Shown here: positions 1 to 7,943 of the stretch, in pieces
Layout of the letters: every line of letters begins with the position of its first letter
Numbering within the stretch: the first letter of the stretch is position 1
Virus record (IMG/VR): IMGVR_UViG_3300006929_000068
Location: 1 to 30,099 of that record
Reading direction: 5' to 3' (one strand)
Length of the DNA stretch: 30,099 bases
Source of the DNA: a virus
Notes under the pieces: generated by a model
Seen by the model: the letters and a program-made list of their open reading frames with translations, nothing else
The model's database searches: none
Told to the model about the DNA's origin: nothing
Program-made: the position numbers and the translations under genes

Positions 1-1
1 A

Positions 2-223
2 ACCTATTACAAGTCTACTTTTCAGAGAACAGTAGAGGCAGTAGCCCCTGATGGAACCGCGAACTTTACTAAGAAAGCTAAAGGTTCGTTTACAAAAGCA
101 CAGATAGAGGCACTCATGCCTATAGCTCTTTGGGATGGAGTTTTTGCAAGTCAGGTCGATTCGGTAATTACGAATCCTCCAAAACTTCCAGAATCAGATA
201 CCTCTTTCACTATACCTTCCTAA
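2..223 (+). CDS. C-terminal end of a truncated gene, unknown function
   Basis: An open frame enters from the left edge and ends at TAA 221-223, giving the last 73 residues of a protein. The visible part is soluble, with no membrane segment, and ends in a Pro/Ser/Thr-rich tail (PKLPESDTSFTIPS). It lies 14 bases before the next gene on the same strand, so it is probably the end of the preceding late or structural gene. I do not recognise the family. Codon use resembles the downstream genes, which supports a real coding region. Confidence 0.6.
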   Translation, partial: TYYKSTFQRTVEAVAPDGTANFTKKAKGSFTKAQIEALMPIALWDGVFASQVDSVITNPPKLPESDTSFTIPS

Positions 224-237
224 TCGGTAGGTGATGA

Positions 238-942
238 GTGTGGCGTTACATTGTCTTATTAGTTATATCTAGTATTGTTTATGGTGAGGAGGCTCCTAAT
301 CCTGATGGCCCACCACCACAAACAGAGGATATGCCTGACCCAAGCACAGCGCCACCACCTGAGAATGAACAGGACGGTAACTTAAATCAGAATAACCAGA
401 ACTCAAATAATAATAATACAACTAGTACAAGCAGTAGGACATACAACGGAGCAGGAAGCTCTGGAATGCCAGTACAAAGTGCCATAGCTCCATCGCTCAT
501 GTCCACAGGATCAGAGACATGTTTACGATCTAGCAGTTACGCACTACAGGCTTTTGTACTAGGAATGTCAAGAGGACATTATAAATTAGATGAGGAGTGT
601 AACAGAAGAAGGGATGCCAAGACTCTTAATGACTTAGGGCTGAAAGTTTCAGCAGTAGCAAGGATGTGTAAGTCTACGGAGATTTGGGAAAGCTTATTTA
701 TAAGCGGTACACCCTGCCCCATTATGAGAAATGGAAGACTCATTGTAGGCAAAAGAGCCTATTTAGAAATGAAGAGAAATCCAGAAATTCATATTCCGAA
801 CTATGTGGAGAAAGAAGAGTGGTACAACAAAATTCTAGGCATTGGAGGGTTAGATGAAGCTGAAGCAAATGGCAATGGCAATGGGGATACTTTGTCTCTC
901 AGTGAACGCTACAGAAGCTCACTCAGATCAAGTACTGAATGA
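238..942 (+). CDS. exported proline/asparagine-rich protein with four cysteines
   Basis: The start is GTG, because a stop lies one codon upstream and the nearby ATG at 234 is in another frame; AGGTGA sits just before it. Residues 1-16 form a signal peptide (MWRYIVLLVISSIVYG) followed by an acidic mature start. Residues 19-45 are Pro-rich and 46-72 are Asn/Ser/Thr-rich, apparently a flexible linker. The C-terminal domain has four cysteines (95, 121, 144, 160) and an SGTPCP motif, which suits disulfides in the periplasm or on the virion. From memory, exported proteins ending in a similar GTPCP domain occur in marine phages, but I cannot name a family or function. The last 89 bases overlap the next gene in another frame. 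Confidence 0.75.
   Translation: MWRYIVLLVISSIVYGEEAPNPDGPPPQTEDMPDPSTAPPPENEQDGNLNQNNQNSNNNNTTSTSSRTYNGAGSSGMPVQSAIAPSLMSTGSETCLRSSSYALQAFVLGMSRGHYKLDEECNRRRDAKTLNDLGLKVSAVARMCKSTEIWESLFISGTPCPIMRNGRLIVGKRAYLEMKRNPEIHIPNYVEKEEWYNKILGIGGLDEAEANGNGNGDTLSLSERYRSSLRSSTE
844..849 (+). promoter_or_regulatory. ribosome binding site for the gene at 854
   Basis: GGAGGG lies four bases before the ATG at 854, inside the coding region of the preceding gene. It is the evidence that the overlapping start at 854 is used rather than a later ATG. Confidence 0.6.
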
Positions 943-1708
943 TTTAGTTAACGCAAGTCGTAGTATTGTTCAAGATTTAGATAATGCATATAAGCTGACA
1001 GGCGGTTTAGCCTATGCAGGATATAATGGTCGGACTATTGGAATAGGAGCAGCCGATGTTGCTCTCATTACTCCAGACCAAGTAGCCGCCTATAATAATG
1101 CAGTAGCTGCAATGGCTGATGCAGACTACTACCATGCTCGTGAGTTCTTTGAAGACCAAGCAGCAGAAAGCTATGAAAATATGGAGACTGCCATTGATAG
1201 CTTTGTAGAGGCTACTGTAGAGCTGGTACAGACTGTAGAGGTTGCAGAGCTGGCTGTAGAGACTCAAGAGTCAGGGACTCTAGAGGATAAACAAGATCTA
1301 TCTACTTTTGTAGAAGAGAACCAAGTAAGCCTCGTTATAGATCAAGAAGACGTAGATAACTTTAATAACTCACTCATTGAAGTAGAAGAGACTGCATCAA
1401 CAGCCGCTATGTGGACAGCCGCTAGTCAGAATGATGAGCTAGTAGCCTACAGTAACGAACAGGCTGAAGAATGGGGAGTCTCATTCACAGAAGTAAACAA
1501 TGTATATACAGACCAGTATGTTGCTTACTTTGATTGGTACGAAGATCAGAACTGGTCTGGTGCAGAATACATATGGTTTACGACAGACTATTTAAATCAG
1601 GGAATTAGTATTGATGATCTCTTATCTGCTGGTGAAGAGAGTGGAATCTATCAAGAAGGCCCTACAGCAGCGTATAGATGCTTTGTCTTGGGTGATTGTG
1701 AGAGTTAG
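854..1708 (+). CDS. exported acidic protein, unknown function
   Basis: The ATG has a strong GGAGGG site and lies 89 bases inside the preceding gene. Residues 1-22 look like a signal peptide: a basic start (MKLK), a hydrophobic core around MAMAMGILCLSVNA, and a possible cleavage after Ala19 or Ala22. The mature protein is about 262 residues, very acidic, mostly helical in appearance, and rich in Glu, Val and Ala. It ends with two close cysteines (276 and 282, CFVLGDC), a likely disulfide in an oxidising compartment. There is no lipobox and no lysozyme or peptidase motif. Two exported proteins in a row suggest a role in the host envelope or on the virion; I cannot say which. Confidence 0.75.
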   Translation: MKLKQMAMAMGILCLSVNATEAHSDQVLNDLVNASRSIVQDLDNAYKLTGGLAYAGYNGRTIGIGAADVALITPDQVAAYNNAVAAMADADYYHAREFFEDQAAESYENMETAIDSFVEATVELVQTVEVAELAVETQESGTLEDKQDLSTFVEENQVSLVIDQEDVDNFNNSLIEVEETASTAAMWTAASQNDELVAYSNEQAEEWGVSFTEVNNVYTDQYVAYFDWYEDQNWSGAEYIWFTTDYLNQGISIDDLLSAGEESGIYQEGPTAAYRCFVLGDCES

Positions 1709-1712
1709 ATGA

Positions 1713-2294
1713 GTGCCAAAGATACCGCTTTACAAGTGGCCTACAGAAGCCTCACCAGAGCCTCCTGCTCCTGAGGCTCCACAGCCTGATATGTCTTTAG
1801 AGGCTACAGAGCTAAATGTAGGAGGTTTAAAACTTAAAGGAGTCTATATAGCTCTTTTATTTACGATAGTATCTACTATAGGAGGAACGATTTGGACAGC
1901 TAGTACGCTCTACGGAAGATTGGAAAGTGTAGAATCAGATAAGATAGAAAAGAAAGATATTAATCCTATAATAGAGCAGGTAGCTTTAGTAGAACAACAA
2001 TTACAGGATAATGATATAAGTAGTTTGCAGGGTAAGTTAGCTCAGTTAGGAACCAATTTACAGACAATAATGACTCAACAAGCAGAGCTTCTTGCCATAA
2101 AAGAAAGAGTAGTTGAAGCAGAAAAAGAAGTGACTGACATGAAAGCAACCGTACAGTCAGCTAAACTCATAGTAGAAAAGGTAGACGGTTTCAATAAACA
2201 GCTCAATGACTTTGATGTTAAATCAAAGAAACTTGAACGGGAAATAAACGACATATGGACAGCTATGGATGACTTAGCTAATCCACTACAATAA
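1713..2294 (+). CDS. membrane-anchored coiled-coil protein
   Basis: The predicted start is GTG 1713, four bases after the previous stop; an in-frame ATG near 1791 would remove only the Pro-rich head. Residues 10-26 are Pro/Ala/Glu-rich. Residues 43-62 form one transmembrane helix (GVYIALLFTIVSTIGGTIWT), and 70-193 are charged, Gln/Glu/Lys-rich helix typical of a coiled coil. The likely topology is N-terminus inside with a long rod in the periplasm. The position between exported proteins and small membrane proteins fits a lysis, spanin-like or envelope function, but no specific family is recognised. Confidence 0.7.
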   Translation: MPKIPLYKWPTEASPEPPAPEAPQPDMSLEATELNVGGLKLKGVYIALLFTIVSTIGGTIWTASTLYGRLESVESDKIEKKDINPIIEQVALVEQQLQDNDISSLQGKLAQLGTNLQTIMTQQAELLAIKERVVEAEKEVTDMKATVQSAKLIVEKVDGFNKQLNDFDVKSKKLEREINDIWTAMDDLANPLQ

Positions 2295-2305
2295 GGAAAA
2301 CTTAC

Positions 2306-2491
2306 ATGGATATTATGACAATTATTACTTGGGCGACAGCTATCGTGACAGCAGCTTCTGCTATCGCAGCTATGACACCTACTCCAAAAGACGATAACAT
2401 AATCAAATGGATTTACAAGGCTCTCGATTTTGCAGCATTGAACTTCGGTAAAGCAAAAGATAGGGGCGATGATGGCGACCAATCTAACTAA
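2306..2491 (+). CDS. small one-TM membrane protein, holin-like
   Basis: The product has 61 residues. Residues 3-23 are hydrophobic and Ala-rich (TIITWATAIVTAASAIAAM), followed by TPTPKDD and a short amphipathic stretch ending in NFGKAKDRGDDGDQSN. From memory, small phage proteins with this hydrophobic start and a TPTPKDD turn are widespread in tailed phages and are sometimes called holins. That function is an inference from size, hydrophobicity and neighbours. The next gene overlaps its last 23 bases, so the two are probably translated together as a membrane pair. Confidence 0.65.
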   Translation: MDIMTIITWATAIVTAASAIAAMTPTPKDDNIIKWIYKALDFAALNFGKAKDRGDDGDQSN

Positions 2492-2708
2492 TAAGGAGTT
2501 GACAGCAAATGAATTGGCTCTTGCGGCACTGGAAAGAATTGATGCACATGAAAAAGAATGTGGTGAACGTTGGTTGGAAGCCACCCTTGAACTCAGGGAG
2601 CTTAGACGACAGACTGATTCACATGCTGCACGATGGGAACGTGTTGCATGGTTACTTATTGGTACGATACTCACTTCAGCTAGTGCTGTAATAGTGACTT
2701 TAATTTAG
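2469..2708 (+). CDS. small C-tail-anchored membrane protein (XhlA-like layout)
   Basis: The product has 79 residues. Residues 9-57 are charged and helical with coiled-coil character (LERIDAHEKECGERW, ELRELRRQTDSHAARWERV), and residues 58-79 form one C-terminal transmembrane helix. This soluble-helix-then-TM order matches small phage proteins of the XhlA/haemolysin type that work with holins; the match is by layout, not by a diagnostic motif. It overlaps the preceding gene by 23 bases. ATG 2469 and 2472 are both possible starts. Confidence 0.6.
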   Translation: MMATNLTNKELTANELALAALERIDAHEKECGERWLEATLELRELRRQTDSHAARWERVAWLLIGTILTSASAVIVTLI

Positions 2709-2739
2709 GAGAAAGCTAGACTTTTGATAGGTATATACA

Positions 2740-5700
2740 ATGGCTAGAAAGAATAAAAGAGCTAGATCAAACTATTTACGAAAAGATTATCGTAAAGGTG
2801 GTCGAGTTAAATTGCAATCAGGTGGTGGTTTTGCGCCTTCTCCGAAACAAAAGAAAATGTTTCAGAGGCGTTTAGATGCTTATCAGGAACAACTACAGGG
2901 AAATCCTACTGATATACAAAGAACAAGATTAGAAAAAGATATAGGAGAGATGCAAGAATTATTAGGTCACAATGCTGCTCCTAAGACTCCTGTAGCTGCT
3001 CCACCTCCTACTACTACGCAAACTTCTACAACTGCTGGTCCTTCTACTAAAGTTGCAGCTACTTCGGCTCAAAGAACAAATTTTCAGAATGGTTCGACTT
3101 CGACATCTTCTGGTAGTAATGCATTTGATTATTCACCAAATAGAGGTGGTGAAGACGAGGAAGGTACTGATACTGGTGAAAATAAAGATATTCACGGAGA
3201 GGATAAAAAACAAGAAGGGTATCAAAGACCAGTAAGAGGATCTAGACAGCCCGGAGATCTTTTTTCTCCTGAAACCGAAACAAAAATACAAGATGAAAGA
3301 GCAAGAGCAGAAGCAGTTGCAATGCAAACAGAAGGATACCAACCTCCACAAATAGGTGCTCCTGAAGCTGTAGGATATCAAAGAGATGCCCAAGGAAATT
3401 TAATAGATAAAGATGGTAAACCTATAGAATATGACGCAGAGGGTAAGCCTATAGGTGATCCTGTAAAACTAGCTGGTGCTCAGACTAAAGAAATGGGAGG
3501 TTTTGTACCAGAAGGATATACTGTAGCCCATCCAACTGGTAATCCTACAAGACAAGATCCCCCTGCGGGGAAGAAGTGGGTCTATGATAAAAGAGGACGA
3601 AAACTAGCAGTTGATGATGATCTAATATCTAAAGCCCAAGCAGGACAAGCAAAAAAAGTAGGAAGATATTATGCTAGTACACAAACTCGTCCTACTGATA
3701 TAGCTGATCCTGATGCTATAGACGCAGGAACATATCAAGCTGCTGGACCCGGATTTGACCCTAGAGATTGGACAGCAAAACAAGGTACTGTTACTCAAGG
3801 AAAAATTGAAAATATCCAAGGAGCAATAAGAAGGCCCGGAATTCCAGAAGGCTACAGTGAAACTCCTCCTGCTGGTGTAAACTATCCTGCTGTTGAACCG
3901 CCAGAAGGAATGAAATGGGCTTATGGACCCGGAGGAGATAGAATACCTATTTCAAAAACTGCGGGAACTCAGTTTGCTAGTGTAGATGAAATTACAGCAA
4001 CAGCAGCTAAAGCAAGTAAAATTGAGGATATTTTAGGTCCAGATACTGATTATTTAGTAAAAGAAGTAGAAGGAGATGATACTACAATTACTCCAACTTC
4101 TGATGCTGAAGCATCGGCTCGTCAACAAATTACAGGTATAAAAGCTTCAGGAACAGAAGCAGCAATAATAAATACTGTAGGATACGAAGCTGCCAAACAA
4201 AGAATTGTTACAGGTGAAGCTGCTCAACGCGGAGCTGCTACAATGCTTACTGAAGTTGGTGGTTTACCTCCTGATATTACTGCTGCTATTGTTGAAGATC
4301 CTGCTACTGTAACAGCTCAAGTAGATACAAATCCTGTGGAAGTTAATGCTGCTATTGCTGCGTTACCTACAGAAGCTTTAGTATCTTCACAGATGGACTC
4401 ACTCTTAGGTAGTATGGAAGGAGGTGAAGTACCTATATGGGCAAAACCTGCTGTCGATGCTATCAATCAAAGAATGGCAGAAAGAGGTCTTAGTGTTTCT
4501 ACTGTAGGCAGAGATGCACTTTTTAATTCTATTGTTCAAAGTGCAATGCCAATAGCTCAAAGTAATGCACAAGCACTTCAGGCTAGAGCAGCACAAAATC
4601 TCAGTAACGAACAACAAGCAAACTTACAAGAAGCTACACAAGAACAACAATTAAGATTAGCAAACTTGGCAAATCAGCAAACTGCTGCAAGTCAAACTGC
4701 ACAAATGTCTCAGCAGATGAAGACAATGCAAAGTCAGTTTAAACAAGATGCTGTGATGGCAAGTGCTGCTCAAGCTCAACAGTCTAGAATGCAAGATTTG
4801 CAAAATAGACAAGAAGCTTCGCGTGTCCAAGCTCAAATGGATCAACAAGCTGCTATGGCTAACTTGGGCAATGATCAGCAGTTAGTTATGGCAGAGCTTC
4901 AAATAGAAGCCGCCGTTGAAGGAGCAAATCAATCTGCTGAAAATCAAGAAAAAATGGCAGAGATGCAAATTGGCGCTGATTTCCTAGCTAAAAATGCTGG
5001 TTTTGCACAGCAAATGGAGCTTGCAAATTTAAGTAACGATCAGCAAATGAGGTTAGCTAACTTATCTTCTAAAAACTTATATCAAAGTGAAACTTTTAGT
5101 AATGCAGAAAAGATAGAACTTGCAAATCTTAATAAGACTATGCAATCCAATCTGACACAAGCACAAATATCTAGTCAGATGGGGATAGCTCAACTTAATG
5201 TTGATCAGCAAACAGCTATTCAAAATGCTACTATTCACGCTAATATGGATCTAACTAAGTTTAGTGATGCCCAGAAAGTAGAATTAGCTAATAGTAAATT
5301 CATGCAGTCTGTAGCTCTTGCAGACATGAATGCAGAACAACAAGCCATTATGCAAAATGCTACAGCTCAAGCATCAATGGATATTGCTAATTTAAATACA
5401 GCAGAAAGATTAGCAGTTACTAATGCTCAGAATTTTTTACAGATGGATATGGCTAATTTATCTAATAAGCAACAAGCTTTTATTTTAAAGAACCAGCAAA
5501 AGCAACAAAAAATACTTAGTACTCAGGCTGCTGAAAATGCTGCTAGACAATTTAATGCAACTAGTGAAAATCAAACAAATCAATTTATGACTAATATGGC
5601 AGTACAAGTAGATCAGTATAATAGTCAACAATTAAATGCACAAAAACAATTTAATGCACAACAAATCAATGCATCTAAAGCACAACAAAAACAACTCAAT

Positions 5701-6126
5701 GCAGATATATCGAAATCTAATGCAGCTATGGCTACAAGTATTAATCAATTTAATGCACAAAATGAATTTAATAGAGAACAATGGAATCAACAGAATGCAC
5801 AGGCTGTAGAACAATCTAATGTAGCTTGGAGAAGACAAGCAAATACAGCAAATACTGCTGCTGCTAATGCAGTCAATATGCAGAACGCACAAAATGCATT
5901 TAATATGTCTTCACAGGCTCAATCATTTTTATGGCAAGAAATGAGAGATCGTGCAAACTACGATTGGCAACAAGCTGAAAACTTTGAAAACAGAAAAACA
6001 CAGGTCATTTCTCAAGCTTTAGCAAACGAAGGTGATCTAGCTAAAGTATGGAAAACTGTAGAATCAGCTAATTGGACTAACTTATTAGGTAGTGTATTTG
6101 GCGGCACAAATACTAGTGATGATTAA
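2740..6126 (+). CDS. large Asn/Gln-rich virion or ejection protein with hendecad rod
   Basis: The product has 1,128 residues. Residues 1-24 are basic with a double-glycine motif (YRKGGRVK). Residues 25-75 hold a short helical region and 80-240 are Pro/Thr/Gln-rich and probably disordered. Residues 240-600 contain recurring short motifs (PEGYTVAHP, PEGYSETPP, PPAGKKWVYD, PPEGMKWAYGPGGDR), apparently degenerate modules. Residues 605-1099 are 45 consecutive 11-residue repeats without a phase break, rich in Gln, Asn, Ala and Met. The final 29 residues are non-repetitive. It heads the block of large genes and lies next to membrane-active proteins, so a virion-internal role in DNA ejection or an envelope-spanning fibre or tube is likely. 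I recognise no named family. Confidence 0.75.
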   Translation: MARKNKRARSNYLRKDYRKGGRVKLQSGGGFAPSPKQKKMFQRRLDAYQEQLQGNPTDIQRTRLEKDIGEMQELLGHNAAPKTPVAAPPPTTTQTSTTAGPSTKVAATSAQRTNFQNGSTSTSSGSNAFDYSPNRGGEDEEGTDTGENKDIHGEDKKQEGYQRPVRGSRQPGDLFSPETETKIQDERARAEAVAMQTEGYQPPQIGAPEAVGYQRDAQGNLIDKDGKPIEYDAEGKPIGDPVKLAGAQTKEMGGFVPEGYTVAHPTGNPTRQDPPAGKKWVYDKRGRKLAVDDDLISKAQAGQAKKVGRYYASTQTRPTDIADPDAIDAGTYQAAGPGFDPRDWTAKQGTVTQGKIENIQGAIRRPGIPEGYSETPPAGVNYPAVEPPEGMKWAYGPGGDRIPISKTAGTQFASVDEITATAAKASKIEDILGPDTDYLVKEVEGDDTTITPTSDAEASARQQITGIKASGTEAAIINTVGYEAAKQRIVTGEAAQRGAATMLTEVGGLPPDITAAIVEDPATVTAQVDTNPVEVNAAIAALPTEALVSSQMDSLLGSMEGGEVPIWAKPAVDAINQRMAERGLSVSTVGRDALFNSIVQSAMPIAQSNAQALQARAAQNLSNEQQANLQEATQEQQLRLANLANQQTAASQTAQMSQQMKTMQSQFKQDAVMASAAQAQQSRMQDLQNRQEASRVQAQMDQQAAMANLGNDQQLVMAELQIEAAVEGANQSAENQEKMAEMQIGADFLAKNAGFAQQMELANLSNDQQMRLANLSSKNLYQSETFSNAEKIELANLNKTMQSNLTQAQISSQMGIAQLNVDQQTAIQNATIHANMDLTKFSDAQKVELANSKFMQSVALADMNAEQQAIMQNATAQASMDIANLNTAERLAVTNAQNFLQMDMANLSNKQQAFILKNQQKQQKILSTQAAENAARQFNATSENQTNQFMTNMAVQVDQYNSQQLNAQKQFNAQQINASKAQQKQLNADISKSNAAMATSINQFNAQNEFNREQWNQQNAQAVEQSNVAWRRQANTANTAAANAVNMQNAQNAFNMSSQAQSFLWQEMRDRANYDWQQAENFENRKTQVISQALANEGDLAKVWKTVESANWTNLLGSVFGGTNTSDD
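4552..6036 (+). repeat. 45 in-frame 33-base units encoding hendecad protein repeats
   Basis: Residues 605-1099 of the host gene divide exactly into 45 units of 11 residues, for example MELANLSNDQQ, MRLANLSSKNL, IELANLNKTMQ, MDIANLNTAER, MDMANLSNKQQ and VDQYNSQQLNA. Position 1 is usually hydrophobic, position 4 is often Ala or aromatic, and position 5 is Asn in 24 of 45 units. Gln is common at positions 10 and 11. DNA identity between units is low, so the period is held by selection on the protein rather than by recent duplication. Confidence 0.85.
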
Positions 6127-6138
6127 AAGGAGATAATA

Positions 6139-7314
6139 ATGGGAAATCCGTTAAAAAAAATATTTAGTGGTGTAGCAAAAGTATTTAGAAAAATAGGTAG
6201 AGGTATAAAAAAGGTAGTTAAGAAAGTAGGAAAATTTGTAGGCAAATTAGGAATTGTCGGACAATTAGGTATGTTCATGCTAATGCCTCATATTGGTTCG
6301 TGGATATGGAAGGGGATGCTTAAAATGGCCCCCGGAATTTTAGGAACAGGGGCAGCAGCAGGTTCAGTAGCAGGCGCAACAGGTACAGCAGCGGCTAGTA
6401 CTGCTAGTGCGGCAGCAGCAATGGCTGCACCTGTAGGAACAGCAACAGCAGGTCAAGTGGCAACGTCCTTAGTAGCAGGATCTACTGGAGCAACAGCACA
6501 GGCAGGACTTACTGCCGCAAGCACAGCTACAGTAGCTAATGTAGGACAACTTGCTAGTGCATTATCTACGGGAAATATAGTGCAAAGAACAGCAGGACTT
6601 ATAATGAAAGGCGCACATTTGACAGGTAGAGCTTTTAACAGTGTTACTTCTATGATTGATCAAGGTGTAAGCTGGGTTAAAGATACAGGATCAAAAATAT
6701 TTGGGCGGGGAAATGAAGCTAAAATGGTTACAGATGAAGCAATAGGTAAGAATGTTTTTGGTGCTGATACAAAAGATTGGTATATGGAAAAGTATGGTGT
6801 TTCGCAACCTTCAAAACCTTTTCCTAATTTAACCAAACAAGCTATGGAGGATACTTTTGCAAATTATGATTTTACTCCACCCATTAAAAATACAATTCCA
6901 CCTACAATAGCACCGGGAGATCCTTTATACCAAGATAAACTAAATGCTGAGATTTTAAAAAAGGTTGGATCAGATGCACCAAAGAAAACTTTAGGTGAAA
7001 AAGCAGGTGATAAAATAATAGATGCTGGAAAGCAATTTGTATCGGGGGCATTTAAAGAAGGGATGAATCCTCCTGTTCCAGACGACGACGATTATGGAAC
7101 TTCTGTGTGGGTAGGTGATATGCAAACTCCAGATTTAACACAGGCAAATGAAAATGATTTTTTATTAGCTCAAAGAGGACATCCTTATGGAAATAATTCT
7201 TATGTGCAACACATGAATCAAATTTTTGGTGGGTATCAAGATGCCTATTTTGGTTGGTTAAATGGGATGGCACCAATTCCTAGTGCAAGAGCAAATCAAT
7301 ATTCAACTGTTTAA
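6139..7314 (+). CDS. putative membrane-active ejection protein with cationic amphipathic N-terminus
   Basis: A strong AAGGAGATA site precedes the ATG. The product has 391 residues. The first 42 hold 12 Lys/Arg and no acidic residue, arranged as an amphipathic helix (KVFRKIGRGIKKVVKKVGKF) like that of membrane-lytic peptides. Residues 42-66 are hydrophobic (IVGQLGMFMLMPHIGSWIW). Residues 70-150 are Ala/Gly/Thr-rich and could insert in or lie on a membrane. The C-terminal 200 residues are soluble and mixed, with acidic PDDDDYG near residue 315. By position after the rod protein and before the giant protein it plausibly plays the part of a T7 gp14-like ejection protein, although no sequence relation is visible. 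Confidence 0.65.
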   Translation: MGNPLKKIFSGVAKVFRKIGRGIKKVVKKVGKFVGKLGIVGQLGMFMLMPHIGSWIWKGMLKMAPGILGTGAAAGSVAGATGTAAASTASAAAAMAAPVGTATAGQVATSLVAGSTGATAQAGLTAASTATVANVGQLASALSTGNIVQRTAGLIMKGAHLTGRAFNSVTSMIDQGVSWVKDTGSKIFGRGNEAKMVTDEAIGKNVFGADTKDWYMEKYGVSQPSKPFPNLTKQAMEDTFANYDFTPPIKNTIPPTIAPGDPLYQDKLNAEILKKVGSDAPKKTLGEKAGDKIIDAGKQFVSGAFKEGMNPPVPDDDDYGTSVWVGDMQTPDLTQANENDFLLAQRGHPYGNNSYVQHMNQIFGGYQDAYFGWLNGMAPIPSARANQYSTV

Positions 7315-7331
7315 TACAATAGGATAAAACA

Positions 7332-7943
7332 ATGTCTGAAGTTGAAGAGAATTTAAAATATAATCAAGAAGGTTTAGAAACTTTAGCAAATAATGGTGCT
7401 CCTATTCCGGGGGAATCTTTAACAAATAATCCCGATTCACAATTACCTTTTGAACAAGCTCCACAATATACTGAAGTATCCCCTGCTGTAGATGCTATAT
7501 TTTTAGAGCTTACTGAGCCAGAAAATTATCATACACTAATGGATACCATTACTGAAGGTCTTCCTGTAGCGGATGTAGCTCAAATTCTTTTATATGATGG
7601 CTTCAGCAAAGGTATGTGGAATCCTGATCTAATGTTATTACTTATTGAACCGACTATATTTATGTTACTAGGTCTAGCAGAACAAGCAGGAATAGATGAT
7701 CCTATTATATATCGAGGTGAAGAAGATGAACCAGATGATCCTGAAGATCAATTAACTGGTTTAGAAAGAGCAATGGAAGTTGCTAAAGAAAGAATAGTTC
7801 CAAGAGCTGAGAAGGGTCAAATACCTAGAGAAATAGAACAGAAACTAGAAACCTTTGAGCCTCCAGAGCAGCCAAGTTTATTGGCTCCTTCTGGTACAGA
7901 ACAGGCCGCACCACCTAATTTACTAGATCAAGGAGTACAATAA
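7332..7943 (+). CDS. acidic putative virion protein
   Basis: The product has 203 residues and is strongly acidic. Residues 1-50 are polar and probably flexible (PIPGESLTNNPDS). Residues 50-135 look like a compact helical domain, with a hydrophobic stretch WNPDLMLLLIEPTIFMLL that is more likely a buried core than a true membrane segment. The end is Pro/Glu-rich. It shares one base with the next gene (TAATG). I do not recognise a characterised family. Its place inside the ejection block suggests a small structural partner of its large neighbours. Confidence 0.65.
   Translation: MSEVEENLKYNQEGLETLANNGAPIPGESLTNNPDSQLPFEQAPQYTEVSPAVDAIFLELTEPENYHTLMDTITEGLPVADVAQILLYDGFSKGMWNPDLMLLLIEPTIFMLLGLAEQAGIDDPIIYRGEEDEPDDPEDQLTGLERAMEVAKERIVPRAEKGQIPREIEQKLETFEPPEQPSLLAPSGTEQAAPPNLLDQGVQ

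Noticed and set aside
2075-2674. 199-codon open frame on the - strand
   Set aside because: It lies opposite three coherent + strand genes with starts, ribosome sites and membrane segments. Its product is Ser/Cys-rich in the way antisense frames of helical genes are.
4552-6036. CRISPR-like 33-base period
   Set aside because: The period is a coding hendecad repeat in one frame. Units are divergent, contiguous and without spacers, and no cas genes are present; the Cas4-like exonuclease is a phage type.
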